Assembly: GCA_023423045.1 (NCBI GenBank) | Contig: JAFAGA010000076.1 | Coordinates: 1 to 61,348 of the forward strand | Length of the DNA stretch: 61,348 nt | Direction of reading: 5' to 3' | From: Bacillota bacterium | Lineage (GTDB): Bacteria; Bacillota; Clostridia; Lachnospirales; Lachnospiraceae | In this document: positions 34,585-43,314 of the stretch, in pieces | Numbering within the stretch: the stretch's first letter is position 1 | How the letters are laid out: every line of letters starts with the position of its first letter | The notes under the pieces: model-generated | Told to the model about the DNA's origin: nothing | Databases searched by the model: none | Seen by the model: only the letters and a program-made list of their open reading frames with translations | Position numbers and translations under genes: made by a program

Positions 34585-35436
34585 TCAGTTCAAGCCCCAA
34601 CCATTTTTCTGCAATTTAAGTGCCGTAACGCGGCAGGCTCTTTTGTAGGCTTCCGTCAGATATTCCTCAAGCGGCATTCTGTCATAAACATCATTTTCAG
34701 TACGATCCGGCTTACTTTTTTTATTAAGCTCAAAGGTCATAGGGCCTGTATAGTTATGATAGTTTAATCTTTTCACAACATTATTCCAGTCGGCAATACC
34801 GTCGAAGGGAAGAAGATGCAGATCGTCAAGCCATGTTATTTTGCCGCAGCGGTCGCGAATGCCCAAATTGTCGTCAATATGGGTGCATATCAGCTTGTGA
34901 CCGTACATGCCCAGCATATCAACAGAATGGTTGTAGCACATCTCATGTCCCGTGTCCCAACAGAAGCCGACACATTCACAGCCTCCAAATGCATTCATTA
35001 AAGCGGCAAGATACTCCTCGGCCTCCACATTTTCAAATGCAATTTTCACATTTGTTTTATCGGCTGCATTCACAAGCACTCCGAAATTCTTAATTCCTTC
35101 CTCTGTCGGAGTATGGCTTTCAAAGCCGATAAATGGATGTACTACCATGATTGGGATGGTATTCTTTGCGCAATCATTTAAACATGCCAGTAATTCATCC
35201 ACCGCTTCATCCGCATTGGACTCCCACATTTTAGCAGAATTACCAAAGGGAGCATGAATCGACTGATAGATCATCCCCAGCTCATCCGCCAGTGCCTTCC
35301 ATTCCTTGATAGGGGCATTCCTGTACCAGTCGGTAAAAAACCCATCAAAACCTGTTTTCTTAAAAAGCCTGATCTGTTCTTCCACAGAGATACCAAATTG
35401 ATCGTTTGTGCCCAGGCACAGTTGTGTATTCCACAT
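34585..35436 (-). CDS. Sugar phosphate isomerase/epimerase (xylose isomerase-like TIM barrel)
   Basis: The 283-residue protein belongs to the AP-endonuclease-2/xylose-isomerase-like barrel family: VVHPFIGFE, IAFENVEAEEYL, FCWDTGHEMCYN and CTHIDDNLG supply the usual Glu, Asp and His metal ligands at strand ends. Such enzymes isomerise or epimerise sugars and cyclitols (for example inosose). ATG 35436 (MWNTQLCLG) has GGAG six bases upstream; the frame extends to 35484 without support. Its partner is the inositol-monophosphatase-like gene downstream. Confidence 0.88.
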   Translation of the reverse strand: MWNTQLCLGTNDQFGISVEEQIRLFKKTGFDGFFTDWYRNAPIKEWKALADELGMIYQSIHAPFGNSAKMWESNADEAVDELLACLNDCAKNTIPIMVVHPFIGFESHTPTEEGIKNFGVLVNAADKTNVKIAFENVEAEEYLAALMNAFGGCECVGFCWDTGHEMCYNHSVDMLGMYGHKLICTHIDDNLGIRDRCGKITWLDDLHLLPFDGIADWNNVVKRLNYHNYTGPMTFELNKKSKPDRTENDVYDRMPLEEYLTEAYKRACRVTALKLQKNGWGLN

Positions 35437-35563
35437 AATAATCTCCATTCCGCCACCAACCCCGGAATTAGGGTTACAGCACATATTTGCTCATCAATAA
35501 AACGCCAGAGAAGACTGTAACAGGGTTGAATAATGTCGATTGTACCATATTTTTAGGTTTCTG

Positions 35564-35653
35564 TCATCTGCGGAAGCAAAAAGTTGAATACCACAATCGC
35601 CCAGTTTCTCCCTGCTCCTTCAAGCGCATGAGCTCTATCATCGTATCTTCCAT
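35564..35653 (-). pseudogene. Remnant start of a small gene (possibly a C_GCAxxG_C_C-type protein)
   Basis: A 29-codon frame starts with a very good ribosome site (AAAGGAGG) and reads MEDTMIELMRLKEQGETGRL before a stop. The opening resembles the start of small Cys-rich redox proteins of the C_GCAxxG_C_C family, but the expected Cys-Cys-Ser-Gln does not follow, suggesting a decayed gene. The 408-base gap 35437-35844 holds this remnant, an inverted repeat at 35672-35705, and the promoter region of the CapA gene. Confidence 0.4.
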
Positions 35654-35671
35654 GAAAAAACCTCCTTTAAT

Positions 35672-35705
35672 GTAGTGTTCAGAAAATAAAAAGCAAGAAC
35701 ACTAC
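35672..35705. promoter_or_regulatory. Inverted repeat, possible operator or hairpin
   Basis: GTAGTGTTC (35672-35680) and GAACACTAC (35697-35705) form a perfect 9-base inverted repeat around an A-rich 16-base loop, just upstream of the remnant gene's ribosome site. It could be a regulator site or a weak terminator; no T run follows on the plus strand. Confidence 0.4.
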
Positions 35706-35844
35706 GGGGGAGGTGCCGGATCAGAAATATATCATTGTTGAGAGTGGTAAGATATAGTATAATAAGCATGATAATAGGCAGTTGTTTCCAATACCCAACT
35801 CCTGCTATTATATCTATGCCGCAGAATCGGCAGATGGAGGCAAA

Positions 35845-37998
35845 ATGAAATATACCTTAAAACAGTGCAATTCACGCCACTCCTTTTTCATCAGGGGGCT
35901 ATTCCTTATAATCCTGCTATGTACTTTCCTTGCCGGATGCGATCGAGCCGGACGTAGCTCTTCTCCTGAAATTACCGGAGTTCTACAGCCGACTTCTCCT
36001 ACCGCCTCCCCCTTTCTCCAGCCGGACGAAGTCTCTCCTACGGTACCTCCCGCAGTGGATGTTACAACAGATACTGCTACAGACACCACCGAAAGAGGCA
36101 AGCCGGAGGATGTGGAGACCTTTTCTTATATCGATGAAGCCGGGACGAATCTGGAAAGCCGGATTCTCCCTCCGAAGGACTATAGCCGGGTACCCTCCCG
36201 GGAGGGTGAACTGGCCGCCTTTATACGGACCCTTCCCCTTAAAACTGCCGGAAGCGACCTCCTCCTTTATAATGGACAGGCAAAGGGCAATCAGAACGGC
36301 CACGCTGCCATATTTCAGCTCAGTCTCAGTGACCGGGACCTGCAGCAATGCGCCGATTCCCTTATGCGCGTGTACGCCGAATATTATTGGTCCACCGGAG
36401 AATATGATAAAATTGCATTTCACCTGACCAGCGGCTTTTTTATGGAGTACACAAAATGGCGGGAGGGCTACCGTATTAAGGTGGAAGGCAATCATGTCAG
36501 CTGGGTGAAGAAAGCCGGGTATGATGATTCCTATGAAGAATTCCTGGACTATATGAATATGGTTTTCGCCTATGCCGGAACCCTGTCCCTGGCGTCCGAA
36601 TGTGAACCCATCGGCTTAGACGAGCTGCTGCCGGGGGATATGTTTCTCAAAGGCGGTTCTCCTGGACATTGTGTATTAATTGCAGATATGGCCATGGATC
36701 AGGACGGAAATAAATGCTATCTTTTAGCACAGGGATATATGCCCGCCCAGGATTTCCATATCATTAAGAATCCTCTTCATCCGGAGGACCCCTGGTATTA
36801 TGCCTCGGAGCTCAATTATCCCCTGTCTACTCCCGACTGGCTGTTTCAGGAAGGCTCTGCCGCAAGGTGGGGGAGCTTCCCCCTGGAAGGAAGCCAAATC
36901 ACAGCATCCTCTCTGGAGGCTTCCAGCATTCCTGCATGGTCGCAAACCGGATCATCTCCAAGCGGAACGGCATCCCAGCTCACTCTGCTGGCCGTGGGAG
37001 ATAACTTGATTCATATTGAAGTCGTTAAAAGCGGAAAACAAGCGGACGGCAGCTACAACTACGATCATCTGTACTCCAATCTGAAGGAGGAGATCTCGGC
37101 TGCTGATCTGGCCGTGGTAAATCAGGAGACCATCCTGGGAGGAAAGGATTTTCCCTACTCCGGCTATCCCAACTTCAATTCTCCCACCCAAATTGGGGAT
37201 GCCCTGATCGGTGCCGGCTTTGATATCGTATTACAAGCCACAAATCATACCATGGATATGGGACTAAAAGGGGTGGAGAACACCCTTGCCTATTGGAAAA
37301 CCCATCCGGAGATCACTGTCCTTGGTATTAATGAAACCGAGGATGCCAGCAAACAAATCCCCATTATTGAGAAGAACGGCATCAAACTGGCAATGCTCAA
37401 TTACACCTATGGCCTGAACGGCTACAGCTTGCCGAAGAAAAAGCCCTTCCTTGTTAATATCCTGGACAAAAAAAAGATGGCGGGGGACATTGCCCTGGCC
37501 GAATCCCTGGCTGACTTTACCATTGTATTTCCTCATTGGGGCTCAGAATACGTCTATAAACCCACATCCATGCAGAAAGAGCTTACCAAATTCTATTATG
37601 AACATGGAGTGGATCTGGTAATCGGCGCGCACCCCCATGTCATCGAACCGGTGGAATGGATTGAAACTGATGAAACGCACCGGATGCTGGTGTACTATTC
37701 CCTCGGTAATTTTATGTCATACCAAAAAGAAGCTCCCAGGATGCTGGGCGCTATGGCAAAGGTTACCATCACCAAGGATGGAAGCCAAACCTATATCAGC
37801 GAAGCCGGCATCACACCCATTGTAACTCACTATGAGAATGGACCGGCAGATTTTCATTACGCGATTTACAAGCTGGAGGATTACACCCCGGAGCTTGCCC
37901 GTATCCATGGAGTATCCGATATCGCCAAAAATGGAGCAATGGATTACCAAATCACTCTGGAGCTTGCCAAAGGAGTCCTGGGCTCCTGGTTCCGGTAG
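35845..37998 (+). CDS. Lipoprotein fusing a DUF4846-like domain to a CapA/PgsA-type domain
   Basis: The 717-residue protein has a clean lipobox (LLCTFLAGC, Cys about 29) followed by a Ser/Pro/Thr-rich linker. Residues about 110-360 resemble DUF4846 (GHAAIFQLSL, YAEYYWS, GSPGHCVLIADM). Residues about 390-690 are a CapA-type metallophosphoesterase-like domain: LLAVGDNLIH, VNQETILGG, LQATNHTMDMG, VFPHWGSEY and GAHPHVIEPVEW. CapA proteins take part in poly-gamma-glutamate capsule formation or surface polymer handling. The start ATG 35845 follows GGAGG by four bases. It stands alone and ends in a strong terminator. Confidence 0.9.
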   Translation: MKYTLKQCNSRHSFFIRGLFLIILLCTFLAGCDRAGRSSSPEITGVLQPTSPTASPFLQPDEVSPTVPPAVDVTTDTATDTTERGKPEDVETFSYIDEAGTNLESRILPPKDYSRVPSREGELAAFIRTLPLKTAGSDLLLYNGQAKGNQNGHAAIFQLSLSDRDLQQCADSLMRVYAEYYWSTGEYDKIAFHLTSGFFMEYTKWREGYRIKVEGNHVSWVKKAGYDDSYEEFLDYMNMVFAYAGTLSLASECEPIGLDELLPGDMFLKGGSPGHCVLIADMAMDQDGNKCYLLAQGYMPAQDFHIIKNPLHPEDPWYYASELNYPLSTPDWLFQEGSAARWGSFPLEGSQITASSLEASSIPAWSQTGSSPSGTASQLTLLAVGDNLIHIEVVKSGKQADGSYNYDHLYSNLKEEISAADLAVVNQETILGGKDFPYSGYPNFNSPTQIGDALIGAGFDIVLQATNHTMDMGLKGVENTLAYWKTHPEITVLGINETEDASKQIPIIEKNGIKLAMLNYTYGLNGYSLPKKKPFLVNILDKKKMAGDIALAESLADFTIVFPHWGSEYVYKPTSMQKELTKFYYEHGVDLVIGAHPHVIEPVEWIETDETHRMLVYYSLGNFMSYQKEAPRMLGAMAKVTITKDGSQTYISEAGITPIVTHYENGPADFHYAIYKLEDYTPELARIHGVSDIAKNGAMDYQITLELAKGVLGSWFR

Positions 37999-38019
37999 GT
38001 GCTTCTCCCTATATAATGA

Positions 38020-38076
38020 AATAAGGTTGACCGAAAAGGTATATCACAATCGATATACGTTTCAGTCAACCTTATT
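38020..38076 (+). terminator. Terminator of the CapA-type gene
   Basis: AATAAGGTTGAC pairs with GTCAACCTTATT, with an inner GGTATATC/GATATAC stem, 22 bases after the stop. The rest of 37999-38349 (the galE 3' side) is A/T-rich with no gene. Confidence 0.85.
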
Positions 38077-38349
38077 CTATAAATCTTCTACCCTCTCGCT
38101 TCCCCAACTTCTTCCTCTGGATAATACCTTCTCCTGTACTAACCTTCTCAAGGGTAGCAAATATTAGCTAAAATGTCAATACCTTTTTCTTTTTTTTATA
38201 ATTCCCCTGTCATAATGCACTAATAAACAAACACAAAGCAAGGCTTTTTTCACCAAAATCATGTCTTTTTCTACCTTGCAAACTACATATAGTTATATTA
38301 TTTTGACACATACAACAAATAGAGGTTTTTTAACTCTGCCGCCGTTAAA

Positions 38350-39363
38350 TTAACTTTGATATCCCTTGGGATAGTTTTTCTGCCAACGGTAGGAATCCTC
38401 ACACATTTGATCCATTCCCCTCTCCGCCTTCCATCCAAGCTCCTGATAGGCTTTAGAAACATCCGCATAGGATACGGCAACATCACCCGGCCTTCTTGGT
38501 CCAATCACATAGGGCAGCTTCTTATTACAAGCTTTTTCATAATTGTGAATGATCTCCAATACGCTGTATCCGACACCGGTTCCAAGATTGTAAGTAACCA
38601 ATCCGGGCTTTTTCTCCAATTTCTCAATTGCCTTAATATGTCCAAGCGCCAGGTCCACCACATGAATATAGTCTCTGATTCCGGTTCCGTCCGGAGTGTC
38701 GTAATCATTACCAAACACATTAATTTTCTCCAGCTCCCCGATGGCTACCTTGGCAACATAGGGTACCAGATTGTTGGGAATCCCGCTGGGATCCTCTCCG
38801 ATCTCTCCGCTTTTATGGGCTCCAATGGGATTAAAGTATCGCAGAATCGCTATGTTCCAGGAGGAATCTGATTGATGGATATCCCGAAGCATATCCTCTA
38901 TGATCAGCTTGGTACGCCCATAAGGATTGGCCGCAGACAATGGCATATCCTCTGTCACAGGCACTCTCTCGGGATCTCCGTATACGGTGGCGGAGGAAGA
39001 GAATACCAGCTTCTTTACACCAAATTCCTCCATCACCTCCAAAAGGGTGATTGTCCCGTTTAAATTGTTCTTAAAATACATTAAGGGAATCCGGCAGGAC
39101 TCACCTACCGCCTTCAGCCCGGCAAAATGAATCACCGAATCTATCTTTTCCTTTTCAAAGATTTGTCTGAGGGCCCCCTTGTCCAGAATATCCGCCTCAT
39201 AGAAGGATATCTTCTTTCCGGTCAGCTTCTCCACCCGATGCACGGATTCCATGCTGGAGTTGCACAGATTATCTACCACTGCCACCTCATAGCCGGCATT
39301 CAGCAGTTCCAGATTAGTGTGGCTGGCAATATATCCTGCCCCTCCTGTCACTAATATTTTCAT
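38350..39363 (-). CDS. galE: UDP-glucose 4-epimerase
   Basis: The 337-residue short-chain dehydrogenase-type enzyme has the NAD-binding GGAGYIAS at the N-terminus, HFAGLKAVGES, SSSATVYG with the catalytic Ser/Thr, NPYGRTK holding the Y-x-x-x-K pair, and the C-terminal GTGVGYSV and RPGDVAVSYAD. It interconverts UDP-glucose and UDP-galactose for galactose use and surface glycans. ATG 39363 (MKILVTGG) has AAGGAG upstream; the frame is open for 21 more codons without a start signal. Divergent from the CAP-domain gene. Confidence 0.97.
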   Translation of the reverse strand: MKILVTGGAGYIASHTNLELLNAGYEVAVVDNLCNSSMESVHRVEKLTGKKISFYEADILDKGALRQIFEKEKIDSVIHFAGLKAVGESCRIPLMYFKNNLNGTITLLEVMEEFGVKKLVFSSSATVYGDPERVPVTEDMPLSAANPYGRTKLIIEDMLRDIHQSDSSWNIAILRYFNPIGAHKSGEIGEDPSGIPNNLVPYVAKVAIGELEKINVFGNDYDTPDGTGIRDYIHVVDLALGHIKAIEKLEKKPGLVTYNLGTGVGYSVLEIIHNYEKACNKKLPYVIGPRRPGDVAVSYADVSKAYQELGWKAERGMDQMCEDSYRWQKNYPKGYQS

Positions 39364-39554
39364 ATCAGAAATCTCCTTCCCTTCTTCTATTTTATAATAT
39401 TGTATCCCTTTCCTCGCATTTTGCAACCCATTTTTAACGTTTTATGGATTCTCTTCCAGTAATACCCCAATTTCAACCGGTGCGCAGTGTGCTAGAATCA
39501 ATTCCAGAAACATTCCCTTTGTCACTACCTTACATCTATCCGAGGAAAAGCCAC

Positions 39555-40532
39555 ATGCGAAAATACTTGCTTCAACCGCATATTATTCTTGCGGGATTAC
39601 TCATTTTGTTAGTGCTGGTATATAACCTAAATCTCCCGAATTCCGTATCAGGTTCCGCACCGCCTCCCCCTTCCTTCGAGAATCTGTCTCCAACCCCCTC
39701 TCCGCCCCCAGCAGCAGATATTTCATCCAATCCAAAAGCGCTGGCAGTCAGAGATACCACCCTTTCCATCGGTGACCGGATCGAGGATGTGATACGCAAA
39801 TTGGGTTCTCCCGGCAGAATTGCAGAAACAGAATTTGATTTTCAATATTACATATATAATAATGATTATAAACGGCTATTATTTGTCGCTGTCCTAAGGA
39901 ACAGAGTAGTTGGTTTCTATACCGACTCTGGCGATTTTGAATATCTGGGCCTTCGCCGCGGGTCCACTCTGGAACAGGTGGAGCATGCTCTTGCAAAGGA
40001 TTATGATATGTCCGAGGTTCTGAATAATGATGTCTCCGATTGCAGCATCCGTATTCTGATGGATCGGCTGGAAACCGGCACAGTGACCGGGGTTTATGTC
40101 CTCTCCTCCTCGGTATCGAAGGAGGATTATGAGGATACTGTTATCACACATGCGGAGCAAATGGTGTATGATCTCACCAATTCCTTCCGCGCCCACAATG
40201 AACTTTCCCCTCTGTCCTGGTCTTCCTCCGCCGGTATCGCAGCCCGAAAGCATAGCCTTACTATGGCAGAGGATGATTTCTTTGGCCATAGAGATCCTGC
40301 CCGCCGCAGTCCCGGTGACCGCCTGAAGGCGGAAGGCATTTCCTATCGGACCTGCGGCGAAAATATTATTGCAGGCTACGAAGGTGCAATCCTCTCCGTC
40401 CACGGCTGGTATAATTGTACCGACCACCGCAAGAATCTTCTTCACACCGGTTTTCGTTATCTGGGCGTGGGTATTGCCTATGATGAAAACAGCCGCTACC
40501 AAATCTACATAACCCAAAATTTCTACCGATAA
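39555..40532 (+). CDS. CAP-domain protein with a CAP-associated N-terminal domain (YlbC-like)
   Basis: The 325-residue protein has a single N-terminal membrane anchor (about 8-25), a Pro/Ser-rich linker, a CAP-associated domain (TLSIGDRIEDVIRKLGSPGR, then DYKRLLFVAVLRNRVVGFYT), and a C-terminal SCP/CAP domain (YDLTNSFRAHNELSPLSW, HSLTMAEDDFFGH, GENIIAG, HRKNLLHTGFRYLGVGI). CAP domains outside the cell may bind lipids or peptides; the role in Firmicutes is unclear. ATG 39555 has GAGGAAAAG upstream; the ATG at 39444 lacks a site. Confidence 0.9.
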   Translation: MRKYLLQPHIILAGLLILLVLVYNLNLPNSVSGSAPPPPSFENLSPTPSPPPAADISSNPKALAVRDTTLSIGDRIEDVIRKLGSPGRIAETEFDFQYYIYNNDYKRLLFVAVLRNRVVGFYTDSGDFEYLGLRRGSTLEQVEHALAKDYDMSEVLNNDVSDCSIRILMDRLETGTVTGVYVLSSSVSKEDYEDTVITHAEQMVYDLTNSFRAHNELSPLSWSSSAGIAARKHSLTMAEDDFFGHRDPARRSPGDRLKAEGISYRTCGENIIAGYEGAILSVHGWYNCTDHRKNLLHTGFRYLGVGIAYDENSRYQIYITQNFYR

Positions 40533-40658
40533 TTGCTTGCAATCATATGCAAAATCATATATCCTAACTATATGAAACGGCATAAATCATCGCCCTTTCA
40601 TATTAGTGCCTCCGGTGGATGCGCACGATATTGTTAAACAAAGGCAGGGTGATTAACC

Positions 40659-41426
40659 GTGGACAAGCAGCTATTTTTACAGGTCTGCGAAGAGGTGATC
40701 GGACAGCGCCAGGGATTGAACGGAATAGGAACCCTGGGAGAAAAAACCGTACATTCCGTATTAAAATGCTATCTTTCTCCGGAACCGTTAAACCATGAGA
40801 TTAAGGTCGGAGGTTTTGTTGCAGATATCTGCACCGGGAATGAGATCATTGAGATACAGACCCGCAGCTTTGATAAGCTGCGTCGAAAGCTTCAGGTCTT
40901 TCTCTCCTTTGCTCCCGTAACCATTGTCTATCCTATCCCCGGGAAGAAGTGGATTCGATGGATTAATCCACAAACAGGCGAGATTAGTCCACCCAGGAAA
41001 TCCCCTAAGGCCGGCACTCCTTATGCCATCTTCCCCGAGCTGTATAAAATTAAAGAATATCTTGTGAACCCGAATTTGCGGCTGAAGATCATAATTATGG
41101 ATTTGGAGGAATACCGCTTTTTGGATGGTTGGAGTCAGGATAAGAAAAAAGGTTCCACCCGCAGCGATCGTATTCCCACCGAGCTGGTGGAAGAGATTCC
41201 AATTATGGGCCTCTGTGACTATCAAAGATTAATACCGGATACACTAGAATCAGAATTTACTGCCAAAGATTACAAAAAGGCATCCGGTCTCCCTTTGCAT
41301 CATTCCCAAACAGCCCTTCATGTATTAAATTATGTGGGAGCGGTAGAGCGTACCGGTAAAAAGGGCCGCGCTTATCTTTATCAACGTTCCCCTTCGCCAG
41401 ACCCTTTTACGTCACTAAATGAATAA
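40659..41426 (+). CDS. Possible PD-(D/E)XK-type protein with C-terminal winged helix
   Basis: The 255-residue protein has GTLGEKTVHSVLKCYL followed by HEIKVGGFVADICTGNEIIE and then IQTRSFDKLRRKLQVF. The Asp of VADI and the E-x-Q of IEIQT have the spacing of a PD-(D/E)XK nuclease core with Gln in place of Lys. Residues about 120-190 are unassigned. Residues 205-250 (DYKKASGLPLHHSQTALHVL, then YVGAVERTGKKGRAYLYQ) look like a winged helix. Nuclease activity is a guess; it could be a regulator. The start is GTG 40659 with AGGGTGAT upstream. The S1 gene frame overlaps its 3' end. Confidence 0.6.
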   Translation: MDKQLFLQVCEEVIGQRQGLNGIGTLGEKTVHSVLKCYLSPEPLNHEIKVGGFVADICTGNEIIEIQTRSFDKLRRKLQVFLSFAPVTIVYPIPGKKWIRWINPQTGEISPPRKSPKAGTPYAIFPELYKIKEYLVNPNLRLKIIIMDLEEYRFLDGWSQDKKKGSTRSDRIPTELVEEIPIMGLCDYQRLIPDTLESEFTAKDYKKASGLPLHHSQTALHVLNYVGAVERTGKKGRAYLYQRSPSPDPFTSLNE

Positions 41427-41448
41427 AAATAGATTGGAGGAAATCATT

Positions 41449-42561
41449 GTGAGTGAGCTTCAGAACATGAACAACGAGAATGTAAATGATTTAAGTGCAG
41501 TAGAACCGACAGAGATTCCTGCAACGGAACCGGCAGAGGTTACTGCTGCAGAGCCGGCAGAGGTTACTGCAACAGAACCGACAGAGATCCCTGCTGCAGA
41601 GCCGGCAGAGGTTACTGCTGCAGAACCGGCAGAGGTTTCCTTAACGGAGCCCGAGGAGATTCCGTCCATGGATGATTTTAAGGACGAGATTGCACGTTCC
41701 TTTAAGAAAATACAGGAGGGAGATATCCTTAAAGGCACCGTTATCGGCATCTCGGAGACCGAGGTAATCCTGGATCTTGGCTATTATACGGAAGGTATTA
41801 TTAAGCTGGAGGAATTGAGCAATGATCCCAGCTTCTCCATCAAAGCTGACGTAACTCTGGGTGAGGAAATCTCTGCTACCGTACTTCGGGAAGATGACGG
41901 ACACGGCAATATTTTATTATCCCGCAAACGTGCCGATGATATCCTGGCCTGGGATCATCTGAAGGAAGCCATGGACAGCCGCAAGGTATTAAAGATTAAG
42001 GTTGCCCAGGCTGTGAATTCCGGTGTGGTCACATATCTCTTTGGTGTACGCGCCTTTATTCCTGCTTCCCAGCTGGCGCTGACCTATGTGGAGGATTTGG
42101 AGGCCTGGGTCGGCAAAGAGCTTGACGTAATTGTGATCACCGCCTCCGCAGAGGATAAGAAGCTGGTTCTCTCCGCAAAGGAGGTAGCCCGTGATCTTGA
42201 GAAACAAGACAGGAACAGCAAGATATCCCGCCTTCAAACCGGAATTGTAACTACAGGCGTAGTTGAAAAGATAGCTCCTTACGGTGCCTTCGTTAACATT
42301 GGGGAAGGCCTGACCGGCCTGGTGCACATCTCCCAGATCTGCGGGCGAAGAATCAAATCTCCTAACGAGGTGATCAAGGAGGGTGAGACCGTTACCGTAA
42401 AGATCATCGATGTTAAGGAAGGTAAAATCAGCCTCAGCATGAAGGCTGTGGAGGAAAAAGAAGAAGTGCTGGAGGAGGTTGAAGCGGTACCTTCCACCTA
42501 TTCCTCCGGAGAAGAAGCAACCACCGGCCTGGCGGCTCTCCTGAAGAATATCAAGCTGTAA
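41449..42561 (+). CDS. S1-domain RNA-binding protein with acidic N-terminal repeats
   Basis: The 370-residue protein has three S1-type OB folds: about 85-155 (GDILKGTVIGISETEVILDL), about 180-245 and about 260-335 (TTGVVEKIAPYGAFVNIGEG with GLVHISQI). This is the layout of the shorter Gram-positive ribosomal S1 homologues. Before the first S1 domain there is a Glu/Pro/Ala repeat region. GTG 41449 is preferred because GGAGG lies 8 bases upstream; an in-frame ATG at 41419 lies before that site. It follows the PD-(D/E)XK-like gene closely and ends in a terminator. Confidence 0.9.
   Translation: MSELQNMNNENVNDLSAVEPTEIPATEPAEVTAAEPAEVTATEPTEIPAAEPAEVTAAEPAEVSLTEPEEIPSMDDFKDEIARSFKKIQEGDILKGTVIGISETEVILDLGYYTEGIIKLEELSNDPSFSIKADVTLGEEISATVLREDDGHGNILLSRKRADDILAWDHLKEAMDSRKVLKIKVAQAVNSGVVTYLFGVRAFIPASQLALTYVEDLEAWVGKELDVIVITASAEDKKLVLSAKEVARDLEKQDRNSKISRLQTGIVTTGVVEKIAPYGAFVNIGEGLTGLVHISQICGRRIKSPNEVIKEGETVTVKIIDVKEGKISLSMKAVEEKEEVLEEVEAVPSTYSSGEEATTGLAALLKNIKL
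41503..41670 (+). repeat. Seven 24-bp tandem repeats encoding an EPAEVTAA-type octapeptide
   Basis: Seven in-frame units (24 bp each, starting 41503, 41527, 41551, 41575, 41599, 41623, 41647) encode variants of E-P-(A/T/E)-E-(V/I)-(T/P/S). The tract is acidic and Pro-rich, likely unfolded, and by its repeat nature prone to copy-number change. Confidence 0.9.
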
Positions 42562-42613
42562 ATATTACTAAAGCGGTAACACCCAATATGCATATTCTTA
42601 ATAATTGCAGTGA

Positions 42614-42644
42614 AAAAGGCTTTCGGAGTTTCCGGAAGCCTTTT
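42614..42644. terminator. Terminator of the S1 gene
   Basis: AAAAGGCTTTCGG pairs with CCGGAAGCCTTTT (one mismatch), 50 bases past the S1 stop and before the convergent coiled-coil gene; T and A runs allow both directions. Confidence 0.85.
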
Positions 42645-42710
42645 ATTATTACAGTAAAACCATGTTCCAATCATCGCGATCTATGGCGCAAAAACAGCTG
42701 CGGTACTATT

Positions 42711-43298
42711 TCAATATGGAATCAGATCCAGAATGTACAGGATAAGAAAGGCAATTCCACTGATGCTTATCAGATTGAAAATAAACAAAAACCAAAGAAG
42801 TGCCTGCCCCTTCCCTACTCTTTTCTTCAATTGCTCCACCTGAGAGGCTAAATCCGCCTGACACTGCTGATTCTGGGCATTGGTCTGCTTTTGAAGCTCA
42901 AGCAAAAGCTCTGAAAGGCGGTTAACCACGTTCCGGTCCAATCCCTCCAGCTGCCCCTCTGTCTCTGCAATATTAATCTTTATCAGCTCAAGCTCAGACA
43001 ACAGCTTACCGACCGCGTCCTTACTAAGCTCACTCATCAGTTCCATGTTCTTCTCGCCCTGTTCCTTCAGATAGGTCAGGTCCAGAGCCGCCTGGATATT
43101 GGTAAGGGATTGCTCCATTGCCTTTCGCTGCCTCCCCTCCATATCGCCTGTGTATTCCAACAGCCATTTTTTATAAAATTCCAGAGTATCCCGGTATTCT
43201 GCAAGCTTACGTTCATATATCGCCGTAACTTCCTGTACCTCCTCCTTCTTTCTTCCTCCCAGGTCCTTCGCCCCAGATAATCCAAACGGCAAATTCAT
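42711..43298 (-). CDS. Uncharacterised coiled-coil protein with C-terminal membrane anchor
   Basis: The 195-residue protein has a long coiled coil (about 18-160; heptad-like Leu/Ile with Glu, Lys and Gln) and one C-terminal hydrophobic span (about 168-192, ALLWFLFIFNLISISGIAFL), so it is a tail-anchored membrane protein facing the cytoplasm. I recognise no family. It starts 16 bases after the alarmone synthetase stop on the same strand (AAAGGAGAG site), so the two are likely co-expressed and perhaps work together. The frame is open 35 codons further upstream, inside the synthetase gene, without a start signal. Confidence 0.8.
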   Translation of the reverse strand: MNLPFGLSGAKDLGGRKKEEVQEVTAIYERKLAEYRDTLEFYKKWLLEYTGDMEGRQRKAMEQSLTNIQAALDLTYLKEQGEKNMELMSELSKDAVGKLLSELELIKINIAETEGQLEGLDRNVVNRLSELLLELQKQTNAQNQQCQADLASQVEQLKKRVGKGQALLWFLFIFNLISISGIAFLILYILDLIPY

Positions 43299-43314
43299 AG
43301 GTATCTCTCCTTTG

